In this document: piece by piece, positions 43,135 to 52,160 of the stretch
Layout: every line of letters begins with the position of its first letter
Numbering within the stretch: the first letter of the stretch is position 1
Source: Bosea sp. (in: a-proteobacteria)
Lineage (GTDB): Bacteria; Pseudomonadota; Alphaproteobacteria; Rhizobiales; Beijerinckiaceae
DNA length: 64,000 nucleotides
Direction of reading: 5' to 3'
Assembly (NCBI GenBank): GCA_023910605.1
Contig: JAAVVV010000001.1
Coordinates: 186,001 to 250,000, forward strand
The notes under the pieces: generated by a model
Seen by the model: the letters and a program-made list of their open reading frames with translations, nothing else
Database searches by the model: none
What the model was told of the DNA's origin: nothing
Made by a program: the position numbers and the translations under genes

Positions 43135-44100
43135 GTGCTCGGCTATCTTCTCAAGCGCCTGATCCAGATGGTCGTCGTCCTCTGGGTGGTGTCCGTGCTC
43201 GTTTTCGTGATGATGAGCTTCACGGGCGATCCGACCTTCATGATGGTGCCGCTCGACGCCACCGAGGAGCAGATCCAGCAGGCACGTCGCATCCTGGGCC
43301 TGGATGAGTCGCATCTGGTGCAATACTGGCGCTTCCTGTCCAACATGGTGCAGGGCGATTTCGGCCGCTCCTTCGTGTTCCGGCAACCCGCGCTCCAACT
43401 CATCATGGAGCGGCTCCCGGCCACGCTGGAGATCGTGTTCCTCGCCATGGCGCTGGCGCTGGTCGTCGCGATTCCGCTCGGCGTCTATGCCGGCGCCAAC
43501 CCGCAGCGTTTCTCCAGCCGGGCCATGATGGCCGGCTCGCTAGTCGGCATCTCGCTGCCCGGCTTCTGGCTGGGGATGGTGCTGATCTTCGTCTTCGCGG
43601 TGAAGCTGCAGATGTTCCCCTCATCGGGGCGCGGGCCGACCACCGAATGGATGGGCATGCGCTTCTCATTCACCAGCTGGCAGGGCTTCACCCATCTCGT
43701 GCTGCCCTCGGTCACGCTGTCGATCGGAACGCTCGCCATCCTCATGCGCATCATTCGGGCAGAAATGATGGAGGTGCTCAAGCAGGACTACATCAAGTTC
43801 GCCCGCGCAAAGGGCGCAGCCAATCGCTTCGTGCTGTTCAAGCATGGCCTCAAGAACGCGCTGATCCCGCTGATCACCGTGTTCGGCCTCATGCTCGGCG
43901 ACCTCATCGCCTTCGCAACCCTCACCGAGACGATTTTCGCCTGGCCCGGCATCGGCAAGCTTTTGGTCGATTCGATCTATCGCGGCGATCGGCCGGTGAT
44001 CGTGGTCTACCTGATGTTCGTCGCCTTCCTCTTCGTGGTCGTCAATTTCGTGGTCGATGTCGCCTACGCGCTCATCGATCCGCGCATAAAGATCAAGTGA
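43135..44100 (+). CDS. Dpp/Opp-type ABC permease 1
   Basis: A 321-residue DppB-like permease with the typical N-terminal LLKRLIQMVVVLWVVSVLVF, an RRILGLDE segment, and the coupling loop EVLKQDYIKFARAKGAANRF with FKHGLKNALIP. It starts at a GTG preceded by AAAGG. It pairs with the next gene to make the channel. Confidence 0.92.
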   Translation: MLGYLLKRLIQMVVVLWVVSVLVFVMMSFTGDPTFMMVPLDATEEQIQQARRILGLDESHLVQYWRFLSNMVQGDFGRSFVFRQPALQLIMERLPATLEIVFLAMALALVVAIPLGVYAGANPQRFSSRAMMAGSLVGISLPGFWLGMVLIFVFAVKLQMFPSSGRGPTTEWMGMRFSFTSWQGFTHLVLPSVTLSIGTLAILMRIIRAEMMEVLKQDYIKFARAKGAANRFVLFKHGLKNALIPLITVFGLMLGDLIAFATLTETIFAWPGIGKLLVDSIYRGDRPVIVVYLMFVAFLFVVVNFVVDVAYALIDPRIKIK

Positions 44101-44110
44101 GGGGCAGCCC

Positions 44111-45004
44111 GTGACCGCCCTCTCCTTGCGCCTCAAACGCGCCCTCAAATCCGAGCTGGCCCATAACTGGCGGCGCAATGCCTCCGCCATAGCCGGCACC
44201 CTCATCATCGCAATGTTCGCCTTCATGGTCGCCTTCGGCCCTTGGCTTGTCGCGCAGGACCCCTATGACGTGCGCCAGCTCGACCTGATGGACGCCTTCA
44301 AGCCGCCGGTCTGGCTGGAGGGTGGCAGCGCGCAATACTGGCTCGGCACGGACCAGCAGGGCCGCGACGTGCTGGCGTCCATCGTCTACGGAAGCCGCAT
44401 CTCGCTGTTCATCGGCCTTGCCGCCATGCTGGCCTCATGCCTGATCGGCACCACGCTCGGCATCATGGCCGGCTTCTACGGCGGCCGCCTCGACAGCGTG
44501 ATCATGCGCATTGCGGACATCCAGCTTTCCTTCCCGTCCGTGCTGATCGCGCTCTTCCTGATGTCGGCCTTCGGCACGGGCGTGGAGAAGGTGCTGATCG
44601 CGCTGACCTCCGTGGGCTGGGTTGTCTATGCCCGCACGGTGCGCGGCTCCACGCTGCGCGAGAAAAGCCGCGAATATGTCCAGGCGGCGCGCGTCTCGGG
44701 CCTGCCCAACCGCAAGATCATCCTCAAGCACATCCTGCCCAATGTGCTCACGCCGCTCATCGTTGTCGCCACTATCCAGGTGGGCACCTTCGTGCTCATC
44801 GAGGCATCGCTCAGCTTCCTTGGCGTTGGTGTGCCGATCACGGAGCCATCCCTCGGCCTGCTGATCAAGAACGGCTTCGACGTGCTGTTCAGCGGCCTGT
44901 GGTGGATCTCTGTCTTTCCGGGCCTGTTCATCATGCTCATCGTGTTCGGCATCAACCTGCTCGGCGATTTCCTGCGCGACGAGCTCAACCCACGCCTGAA
45001 GTGA
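44111..45004 (+). CDS. Dpp/Opp-type ABC permease 2
   Basis: A 297-residue DppC-like permease: WLGTDQQGRDVLASIVYGSR is the family signature, and SREYVQAARVSGLPNRKIIL is the coupling loop. The start is GTG at 44111, ten bases after permease 1. Six hydrophobic segments are visible. Confidence 0.92.
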   Translation: MTALSLRLKRALKSELAHNWRRNASAIAGTLIIAMFAFMVAFGPWLVAQDPYDVRQLDLMDAFKPPVWLEGGSAQYWLGTDQQGRDVLASIVYGSRISLFIGLAAMLASCLIGTTLGIMAGFYGGRLDSVIMRIADIQLSFPSVLIALFLMSAFGTGVEKVLIALTSVGWVVYARTVRGSTLREKSREYVQAARVSGLPNRKIILKHILPNVLTPLIVVATIQVGTFVLIEASLSFLGVGVPITEPSLGLLIKNGFDVLFSGLWWISVFPGLFIMLIVFGINLLGDFLRDELNPRLK

Positions 45005-45015
45005 GGGTGAGAGCG

Positions 45016-45993
45016 ATGACGGATGCCTTGCTCTCGGTTCGCGGCCTCAAGACCTGGTTTCATACCTTCGGCGGCGTGGTGAAGGCGGTCGACGGCGTCA
45101 GCTTCGATCTCGCTCCAGGCGAGATCCTCGGACTGGTCGGGGAGTCCGGCGGCGGCAAGTCGATGGTCGGCTTCTCGATCATGGGATTGATCGACAAGCC
45201 CGGCCGCATCGAGGCCGGCGAGATCTTTTTTGGCGGTCGCGACCTCGCGCGGCTCTCGGAAGGCGAGCTTCAGAAGGTGCGCGGCAAGCAGGTCGCCATG
45301 ATCTTCCAGGATCCGATGACGGCGTTGAACCCGCTCTACACCATCGGCAATCAACTCGAGGAGATGCTCACACTCCACACCGACCTCGATGCCCGCGCCC
45401 GGCGCGCGCGCTGCATCGAGATGCTTGCGGAGGTCGGAATTCCGCAGCCCGAGGCGCGGCTTGGCAGCTATCCGCACCAGTTCTCGGGCGGGATGCGCCA
45501 GCGTGTCGTCATCGCCATCGCCATGATCGCCGGCCCCAGCCTGCTGATCGCGGACGAACCCACCACGGCGCTCGACGTGACCATCCAGGCCCAGCTGTTG
45601 CGGCTGATGAAGAGCCAGGTCGCACGCAACCGCACCTCGCTGATCCTCATCACGCATGATCTTGCGGCCGTATCGCAGATGGCCGATCGCATCGTGGTGC
45701 TCTACTGCGGCAGGGTCGTCGAAACAGGGCGCGCGGCCGAACTGATTGCGCGGCCCCGGCACCCCTACACGCGCGGCCTCCTCGATTCGATCCCCGCCCA
45801 TGCGCCGGGACGCAAACGGCTGAGCCAGATTCCCGGCTCCGTGCCCGATATCCGCCGCCTCCCGCCCGGCTGCAGCTTTGCCCCGCGCTGCCCTCGCTCT
45901 CAGCCGCTGTGCACGCACGAAGCTCCCGCGCTGCAGGCAGATGCCGCCGGCCACGCCGCCGCCTGTCATTTTCCGATCGAGGTCGCATCATGA
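45016..45993 (+). CDS. Dpp/Opp-type ABC ATPase 1
   Basis: A 325-residue DppD-like ATPase. Walker A is GESGGGKSM at 42-50 (usually GESGSGKS), the signature is [15 protein letters not shown], Walker B is [14 protein letters not shown], the H-loop ITHD. The C-terminal oligopeptide-transporter tail [17 protein letters not shown] carries the cysteines that bind a Fe-S cluster in some relatives. It overlaps the next ATPase gene by four bases. Confidence 0.93.
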   Translation: MTDALLSVRGLKTWFHTFGGVVKAVDGVSFDLAPGEILGLVGESGGGKSMVGFSIMGLIDKPGRIEAGEIFFGGRDLARLSEGELQKVRGKQVAMIFQDPMTALNPLYTIGNQLEEMLTLHTDLDARARRARCIEMLAEVGIPQPEARLGSYPHQFSGGMRQRVVIAIAMIAGPSLLIADEPTTALDVTIQAQLLRLMKSQVARNRTSLILITHDLAAVSQMADRIVVLYCGRVVETGRAAELIARPRHPYTRGLLDSIPAHAPGRKRLSQIPGSVPDIRRLPPGCSFAPRCPRSQPLCTHEAPALQADAAGHAAACHFPIEVAS

Positions 45994-47039
45994 ACGCGGC
46001 GCCAGCCCAGCAACGGGGCGAGTTGCTGCGGGTCGAGAACCTGCATCAGCGCTTCGATTCCTCCGGAGGCTTCTTAGACCGGCTGCGCTTCGACAAGGGC
46101 CGCTTCAGCGCCCCGCGTCGCATCGTCCATGCGGTGAACGGCGTGAGCCTGCACATCGATCGTGGCGAGGTTCTCGGCCTCGTCGGTGAGAGCGGCTGCG
46201 GCAAATCCACGCTCGCCAAGACCATCATCAAGCTGCACGAGCCACATGACGGGCGCATCATCCTCGACGGTGAGGACATCACCGATCACGATTTTGCCCG
46301 CATGCGCCCTGTGCGGCGCAAGATGCAGATGATCTTCCAGGACCCTTATGCCTCGCTCAACCCGCGCCAGCAGGTGGCCGACATCGTTATGGAGCCCTGG
46401 CTTGAGGTGGGGCGTGCCGAGGGCGAGGATCTCGAGGAGCGGATGCTGGCTCTGCTCGGCCGCGTCGGACTTGGGGCCGAGCATTCGCAGCGCTATCCTC
46501 ACCAGTTCTCCGGCGGCCAGCGCCAGCGCATCGGCATCGCCCGCGCGCTTTCCGTGCGCCCCGAGCTTGTGGTGGCGGATGAGCCCGTCTCAGCCCTTGA
46601 TGTCTCGATCCAGGCGCAGATCCTGAACCTGATGATGGACCTCAAGGACGAGTTCGGCTTCTCCTACCTGTTCATCACCCACGACCTGTCCGTGGTGCGC
46701 TACATCTCCGACAGGATCGGCGTGATGTATCTCGGCTTCATGGTCGAGACGGGCCCGAAGCAAGCGATCTTCGAGAACCCCAGGCACCCCTATACGCGGG
46801 CCCTGCTCGCGGCCGCGCCCAAGGTAGGCCAGCCGCTGCCCGCCGCCGAGGATCACTTGAAGGGCGAGGTGCCGAGCGCCTTCGACCTGCCGAGCGGCTG
46901 TTGCTTCCGCACACGATGCCCCCTTGCCTTCGATCGCTGCGCGCGGGAACGCCCTGTGCTGCGCGCGCTCGGAGACGGCCAGCATGTGGCTTGCCACCTT
47001 CATGATGCCGCGGCGTCCGACACCGCCGCCGCGGCCTGA
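45990..47039 (+). CDS. Dpp/Opp-type ABC ATPase 2
   Basis: A 349-residue DppF-like ATPase with Walker A GESGCGKST at 66-74, signature FSGGQRQRIGIARA, Walker [15 protein letters not shown] and the tail SGCCFRTRCPLAFDRC. It is a close analogue of what the broken ATPase at 8.4/10.9 kb must once have been. It starts at ATGA overlapping the previous stop. Confidence 0.93.
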   Translation: MNAAPAQQRGELLRVENLHQRFDSSGGFLDRLRFDKGRFSAPRRIVHAVNGVSLHIDRGEVLGLVGESGCGKSTLAKTIIKLHEPHDGRIILDGEDITDHDFARMRPVRRKMQMIFQDPYASLNPRQQVADIVMEPWLEVGRAEGEDLEERMLALLGRVGLGAEHSQRYPHQFSGGQRQRIGIARALSVRPELVVADEPVSALDVSIQAQILNLMMDLKDEFGFSYLFITHDLSVVRYISDRIGVMYLGFMVETGPKQAIFENPRHPYTRALLAAAPKVGQPLPAAEDHLKGEVPSAFDLPSGCCFRTRCPLAFDRCARERPVLRALGDGQHVACHLHDAAASDTAAAA

Positions 47040-47064
47040 AACCGAACCAGAAGGGCCAAGCGCC

Positions 47065-48504
47065 ATGTCCGCCTCCACGTTTACAATCGTCCAGCCCCGG
47101 GTCATGCTCGATGACCCGCATGCCTGCACGGATTCAGGCGATGTGCTGACCGTGTTCGGTGGGCTCTTTGACGCGCTGGCGCGCCGGGGAGCCAGCGGCT
47201 GGGAGCCAAATCTGGCAACGGGCTGGAGCATGTCCGATGACGCGCGCACCACCACCTTCACCCTGCGCGCCGGCGTGCGTTTTCATGATGGCGAGCCTTG
47301 CGATGCCGGTGCCATCAGGTTCTGCCTTGAGCGCATGGCGAGGCCCGACATGGGCGCAACCCTCGGCGCCCCCGGGGTCTACGCGCAGTATCTGCAAGGC
47401 ATGCGCATTGACGTCCCCGATCCGCATACGCTCGTTATGACCACGGCCGAGCCGATCGCCGACATCCTCGACATCGTCGGCTACGGACACATCGTCTCGC
47501 CACGCGCCCTCGCAGACGCCGGCGAGGATCTGGCGCGGCGTTCCGTCGGCACCGGGCCGTGGAAGCTGGAAAGCTGCCGCGAGGGCGAGCATCTGCTGGC
47601 CAGCGCAAGTCCCCACCACCTCGCGCCGAAGTCCCGCCATGGCGAATTGCGCTGGCAGGCCGAGCCAAGTGCTGCCGCTCGGCTCGATGCGCTTATGTCC
47701 GGTCGCGCCCACGTCGCCAACGGACTGCCTATGGCCGGCCATGCGACAGCCGGCGTGACGTTCCATGACTATCTGGCGCCGACGGCCCTGATCTTCATGT
47801 TCAACGCCGCTGCAGGCCCGGCGGCTGACCTGCGCGTGCGCCGCGCGCTCAACCTCGCGATCGACAGGGCAGCCTTGGTCGCCGGCGTGCTGGGCGGGGC
47901 GGGCCAGCCTCTGCATGGCTACATCAGCCCGGCTCATGACGGCTACGATCCGGCAGCTCCGGAATTCGCACTCGACCGCGCCGAGGCACGACGCCTGCTC
48001 GCCGAGGCGGGCTACGCTGACGGGCTTGCGCTCAATGTCTATTGCCCCACGCGCCTGCCCGACGAGGCGCCGCAACTGGTCGATGCGATCGAGGCGCAAC
48101 TGTCCGGCATCGGCGTCAGCTTCATCCGCCATGTCGAGCCAGACCGCACCCGTTACGCCAATCAGGTCAGACTCAAGCAGATCCACGACATCTGCGTGTT
48201 CGATTCAAGCCCCATGAGCGCCTTCCGCGTGCTGCATGAGAAGGTCGATTCCCGCGTGAAGGGCTCGTGGTGGGAGGGCTATGCGAATCCGGCCGTCGAG
48301 GCCCTGCTCGACCAGGCGCGCCGCACCATCGATGCCAATGCGAGGCGGGCCCTGCGCTGCGAGACCTATCGCCTGCTCCAGCAGGATCCGCCCTGGCTCT
48401 ATGTCTACAACCACCGCCGCCGCATCGGCCTCGCAGGCAGCCATCCTGTCTATGCGATGCGGTTCGATGGCGTGCTGGACGTGCGCACGCTGCCGGAGCT
48501 GTGA
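47065..48504 (+). CDS. second SBP_bac_5 protein, without a signal peptide
   Basis: A 479-residue binding-protein-fold protein: VFGGLFDALARRGASGWEPN, TTFTLRAGVRFHDGEPCDAG, SVGTGPWKLESCREG, DLRVRRALNLAIDRAALVAG. It begins MSASTFTIVQPRVMLDDPHA, directly in the mature fold; no hydrophobic signal is seen and the upstream codons do not supply one. It lies between ATPase 2 and the regulator. It may be cytoplasmic, perhaps a ligand sensor or carrier. Related N-terminal-lacking proteins include SgrR-like sensors, but no DNA-binding domain is present here. Confidence 0.85.
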   Translation: MSASTFTIVQPRVMLDDPHACTDSGDVLTVFGGLFDALARRGASGWEPNLATGWSMSDDARTTTFTLRAGVRFHDGEPCDAGAIRFCLERMARPDMGATLGAPGVYAQYLQGMRIDVPDPHTLVMTTAEPIADILDIVGYGHIVSPRALADAGEDLARRSVGTGPWKLESCREGEHLLASASPHHLAPKSRHGELRWQAEPSAAARLDALMSGRAHVANGLPMAGHATAGVTFHDYLAPTALIFMFNAAAGPAADLRVRRALNLAIDRAALVAGVLGGAGQPLHGYISPAHDGYDPAAPEFALDRAEARRLLAEAGYADGLALNVYCPTRLPDEAPQLVDAIEAQLSGIGVSFIRHVEPDRTRYANQVRLKQIHDICVFDSSPMSAFRVLHEKVDSRVKGSWWEGYANPAVEALLDQARRTIDANARRALRCETYRLLQQDPPWLYVYNHRRRIGLAGSHPVYAMRFDGVLDVRTLPEL

Positions 48505-48515
48505 GGAAAGCGCCC

Positions 48516-49205
48516 ATGTCCGCCGCGACGCCCGACCATGAACCCGCCCTGGCAACGGCGCGCTCGCCGGCCTCGCTGCTGGGCCAGTCAACCTATGAGC
48601 GCCTGCGCGGCATGATCCTCAGCGGCACGCTTCCCATCGGCTCAGGCCTGAACGAGAAGCGCCTTGCCGAGCGGCTGGGCGTATCGCGCACCCCCGTGCG
48701 CGAGGCCATGACCCGCCTGATGAGCGAGGGCCTGATCACGCGCGAAGCGGGCGGCACGCCGACCGTTCGCCGCATCTCCATCCACGAGATCGTCGAGATC
48801 CTGCACATGCGCCGCCTGCTCGAGGTCGAGGCGGCCGGCATGGCCGCCACGCGCGGGGGCTCGGCCGGGCTCGCCGCCTTGCGTGAACGCTTCGTCGCCT
48901 TTCGGGATGGCCCGCCGCCTGCGGTGGAGGACCACGTCGGAGCCGATGATCGGCTTCATGGCCTGCTCGCCGAGATGGCGGGGTCGCGCCTTCTCGCCAG
49001 CCTGATCAGCGACCTGCGGCTCAAGACCCGCATCTTCGACACCCGCCTCGTGCCCGAACGTCTGCGCCCCGGAGCGGTGGAGCATCTGGCCATCATCGAC
49101 GCCGTGCTGGCAGGCAACGTGCCCGCAGCGGAAGATGCGATGCGCACGCATGTCGGCAATGTCAGGGCGAGCGTGCTGTCCCATCTCGACGCCCTGTTCC
49201 GCTGA
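48516..49205 (+). CDS. GntR-family regulator, FCD type
   Basis: A 229-residue protein: winged helix LRGMILSGTLPIGSGLNEKR then LAERLGVSRTPVREAMTRLM, followed by an all-helical FCD ligand domain (EIVEILHMRRLLEVEAAGMA ... HVGADDRLHGLLAEMAG ... EHLAIIDAVLAGN) with the usual Asp/His metal ligands. It closes the operon and probably represses it through the GGTATACC site 7.6 kb upstream. Confidence 0.9.
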   Translation: MSAATPDHEPALATARSPASLLGQSTYERLRGMILSGTLPIGSGLNEKRLAERLGVSRTPVREAMTRLMSEGLITREAGGTPTVRRISIHEIVEILHMRRLLEVEAAGMAATRGGSAGLAALRERFVAFRDGPPPAVEDHVGADDRLHGLLAEMAGSRLLASLISDLRLKTRIFDTRLVPERLRPGAVEHLAIIDAVLAGNVPAAEDAMRTHVGNVRASVLSHLDALFR

Positions 49206-49327
49206 GCGGAAACATCGTGACGCCGGAATGTGGATGCGCTCCAGGCTGCCGCAGCGATCTGTCCAGCCATTGCGGCGCGTTGGAACGACGAACCCTGCCG
49301 GCGGGAGGCGATGGACGACCTGCCGCC

Positions 49328-50050
49328 TCAGTTCGCAGCCTTCCATCGGAGCAGCCACGTCTCGGCATGACGCAGCGCGACATTGATGATCGCGCCCACG
49401 ACGCCAAGGAGCACAAGCCCCGCGAAGACCGAGGTTGTGTCGAAAAGCCCGGTCGCCTGCGCAATGATGAAGCCGATGCCGCGGTTGGACGACATGAACT
49501 CGCCGATCACGGTGCCGACCAGCGCATAAGGCACCGAGACCTTCAGCCCGGTGATGACCCACGAAGCTGCCGACGGAATCATGACATGGCGCAGCACATC
49601 CAGTTCGTTGCCGCCCATGATGCGCGTCGCATGCACGAAGATCGGGTTCACGTCGCGCACGCCGGCATAAGTGTTGAGGAACACCACGAAGAACACGATC
49701 GAGGCGGAGACCGCGACCTTGGATTCGATGCCGATGCCGAACCAGATGATGAACAGGGGCGCAAGAGCGATCTTCGGGATCGAATAGAGCGCCGTGATGT
49801 AGGGGTCGAAGATGTCGGCCACTGTCTGGAACCGCCCGAACAGGAGGCCAAGGACGAAGCCTACCAGCGATCCGATGATGAAGCCGAGCGCCGTCGCATA
49901 GAGCGTGATCGACAGATGGTTCCACAGGCTGCCCTCGAGCAGCCACTTCCACAGCCGGGACGACACGGCGGACGGTGGTTGATGGCGGCGTGACGGCCAG
50001 TTGAGCCGCACCGCACGGAGCAGGCTCGGGTCAGGCAGCAGCCAGCCCAT
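49328..50050 (-). pseudogene. SsuC/TauC-type ABC permease, N-terminus lost
   Basis: From about residue 25 the frame is a good nitrate/sulfonate-type permease: SAVSSRLWKWLLEGSLWNHL, TLYATALGFIIGSLVGFVLG, YSIPKIALAPLFIIWFGIGI. Relatives have a further about 50 N-terminal residues with the first helix before the PSAV segment; here that part is replaced by MGWLLPDPSLLRAVRLNWPS, which overlaps the end of the dehydratase gene. No cognate ATPase or binding protein is next to it. I read it as a fragment left by a deletion; a shortened functional protein is possible. Confidence 0.6.
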
Positions 50051-50978
50051 CCACCCCCGCGCCGCAGATCAGCGCGCAGACCCGCTCCCCCGGCTTGAAT
50101 GCCACCCGGCCCGACTGCAGGACGGCAACCGAAGCTGCCCCCGACATGTCGGCCGCGATGCCGAACTCGAACCAGAGCGAGCGTGCAGCACGCTCCATCT
50201 CGTCATCGCTTATCAGCACGATCTCGTCGACATTGCGCCGCACGACCTCAAAGATCGCCTGATCCGTCTGGCGGCATGACATCGTGGCGACGCGCGTCTC
50301 CAGCCTGTCCAGCGCCACGAGCCTGCCAGCTTCGAGACAGGCGTGCAGCGTAGGCGAGCCGACGGGCTCGATGCCGATGATGCGCGTGGAAGGCCGCTTT
50401 GCCTTGACCGCTGTGGAAAGCCCAGTGATGAGCCCGCCGCCGCCTATGGCGACGAGGATGACATCCACGTCAGGAATGTCCTCCAGGATATCAAGCCCGA
50501 GCGTTCCCTGGCCAGCCACGACGATGGGGTCGCTGAAGGGATGGGCGTAGGTCGCGCCCGTGCGCTCCGCCCAGGCGAGAGCCGCAGCGTTCGCGTCGTC
50601 CCAGACATGGCCTACGATCTCCACCGACGCACCCCATTGCTTCAGCTTCACCACCTTGTCGGGAGCAACGTTTGAAGGAAGGAAGATCTGCGCCGCCGCC
50701 TTCATCACATGCGCGGACCTGGCGATGGCGAGGCCATGATTGCCGCCCGAGGCCGTGACGATGCCGCGTTCGAGTTGCGCGCTGTCGAGGGTCAGGAGCC
50801 GGTTCATTGCGCCGCGAGCCTTGAAGGAACCGGCCGCCTGCAGCAGTTCGAGCTTCATTACCACGGAGGCTGCGCTTGTCGGGCCATCCTTTTGCTGCGC
50901 ATAGGCCAGCGTCGGCGTTTTGCGCACATGTGGCGCGATGCGCTGGCGGGCCGCTTCGATTTCGGCAAGCTCGATCAT
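50031..50978 (-). CDS. PLP-dependent threonine/serine dehydratase-family enzyme
   Basis: A 315-residue fold-type II PLP enzyme. The Schiff-base Lys53 is in GSFKARGAMN; the phosphate loop is AIGGGGLITG; TASGGNHGLAIA binds the substrate carboxylate. Such proteins deaminate hydroxy- or diamino-acids. Its ATGA overlap with the deacylase gene indicates a joint pathway. EutB of hydroxyectoine breakdown is a family member that also sits beside a DoeB/EutE-type deacylase, but the substrate here cannot be read from sequence. Confidence 0.85.
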   Translation of the reverse strand: MIELAEIEAARQRIAPHVRKTPTLAYAQQKDGPTSAASVVMKLELLQAAGSFKARGAMNRLLTLDSAQLERGIVTASGGNHGLAIARSAHVMKAAAQIFLPSNVAPDKVVKLKQWGASVEIVGHVWDDANAAALAWAERTGATYAHPFSDPIVVAGQGTLGLDILEDIPDVDVILVAIGGGGLITGLSTAVKAKRPSTRIIGIEPVGSPTLHACLEAGRLVALDRLETRVATMSCRQTDQAIFEVVRRNVDEIVLISDDEMERAARSLWFEFGIAADMSGAASVAVLQSGRVAFKPGERVCALICGAGVDGLAAA

Positions 50979-52012
50979 GACAACGTCCCCTTGTAGGGCG
51001 CCGCCACGATCAGGCAGCAATTGCCCGGCCTGACACGGCCCGGCTGCCGGCGTCCATAAAGGATGCCGTCGGCGGCGTAGTGCAGCAGATCGGGCGCGCG
51101 CGCCGGATCCCAGGTGCAATGGATTCGCCCTGCGGGTTGGCCGGCGCTGACCCTCTCGCCATTGGCGTGGAAGGGCTCGAAGACGCCATCGGAAGAGGCG
51201 AAGACATAGGCCCCGGTGCCCGGCAGTTCGAGCACGGCCCCGTCGCCACGCCGCGGCTCGGGCGTCTCGCGGCGCACAATTCCAAGGTGATCGAGCACAT
51301 TGGCGACCCCACGCCGGCAAACGCTGAGCGCCGCAAGCGATACCGTGCCGCCGCCGGCCATCTCGGTGCCGACCGTGACGAGCCCCGACCGGCAGGCCGT
51401 GGCTGTCGCCGTGCGCGGCTCGCCCAGATTGCTGATGACCACAGTCATGGGCGCGTCGAAGGCCAGCACCGCCGCGACATTGCGCCTGTGCAGTTCGGGA
51501 TCGTCTGTCGGCTCGACGATCGCGCTGGGGATGATGTCGAGCGACGAGCCGCCCGAGTGCAGATCGAGGAACGCATCGCCCAGCGGCATGATGTGATCGG
51601 TGACGTAGGCGGAGATTTGCTGGGTGATGGTCCCGCGCGGGTCGCCAGGGAAGGTGCGGTTGAAATTGAGCCCATCGACCGGAGATGTGCGTTTGCCCCC
51701 CATCACGGCGTGGACGTTGTTGGCCGGCATGAGGATGAGGCGACCCTGGACGCGTCCGGGATCAAGATCCCGGATCATGTCGCAGATCGTGATCTGCCCC
51801 TCATACTCGTCGCCGTGATTGCCTGCTTCAAGGATGGCGGTCGGGCCGGAGCCACTCTTGATGACGGCGATGGGAACGCGCGTCGCGCCCCAGGCATCGT
51901 CATCTGGCGAATGCGGGATCATGAGAAAGCCGGTCTGCTTGCCCTCGCGCTCAGGGTCGAGCGTCAGGAACGCGCTGGAAGGACGTGGAGAGGGCTGCTG
52001 CTTGGCTGGCAT
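50975..52012 (-). CDS. succinylglutamate desuccinylase/aspartoacylase-family deacylase (DoeB-like)
   Basis: A 345-residue zinc carboxypeptidase-fold protein. AGNHGDEYEGQI carries the H-x-x-E zinc ligands; DLHSGGSSLD supplies the third His; NFNRTFPG binds the substrate carboxylate. These features fit DoeB/EutE, which removes acetyl from N-acetyl-diaminobutyrate. The ATG at 52012 is chosen; a TTG at 52051 would add 13 residues. Together with the transporter and dehydratase it suggests import and deacylation of an N-acyl amino acid. Confidence 0.82.
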   Translation of the reverse strand: MPAKQQPSPRPSSAFLTLDPEREGKQTGFLMIPHSPDDDAWGATRVPIAVIKSGSGPTAILEAGNHGDEYEGQITICDMIRDLDPGRVQGRLILMPANNVHAVMGGKRTSPVDGLNFNRTFPGDPRGTITQQISAYVTDHIMPLGDAFLDLHSGGSSLDIIPSAIVEPTDDPELHRRNVAAVLAFDAPMTVVISNLGEPRTATATACRSGLVTVGTEMAGGGTVSLAALSVCRRGVANVLDHLGIVRRETPEPRRGDGAVLELPGTGAYVFASSDGVFEPFHANGERVSAGQPAGRIHCTWDPARAPDLLHYAADGILYGRRQPGRVRPGNCCLIVAAPYKGTLS

Positions 52013-52125
52013 TTGCTGGCTCTGTTTCGGATCGAAGGGAATGGGCGCCAAGCCACGGCCTCAAGGCCCTGGCTTCAAGGCCTGGGGTGAGACCGGGCAT
52101 CCAGGCCCGGCATTCGGCGGAGAAA

Positions 52126-52146
52126 GGCCGGGCACTGTGCCCGGCC
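52126..52146 (-). promoter_or_regulatory. intercistronic hairpin after the amino-acid binding-protein gene
   Basis: GGCCGGGCAC (52126-52135), a central T, and GTGCCCGGCC (52137-52146) form a 10-bp palindrome, about 14 bases after the stop of the binding-protein gene and before the deacylase gene. A second inverted repeat, CCGGGC/GCCCGG, lies at about 52093-52110. No T-run follows. A role in message stability or partial termination is likely. Confidence 0.6.
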
Positions 52147-52160
52147 CATGCACGAGGCGC

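Noticed and set aside
50031..52012. Assigning the pair as eutB and doeB/eutE of ectoine degradation.
   Set aside because: The core ectoine genes (eutA, C, D or doeA, D) are absent and the binding protein does not resemble EhuB, so symbols were withheld.
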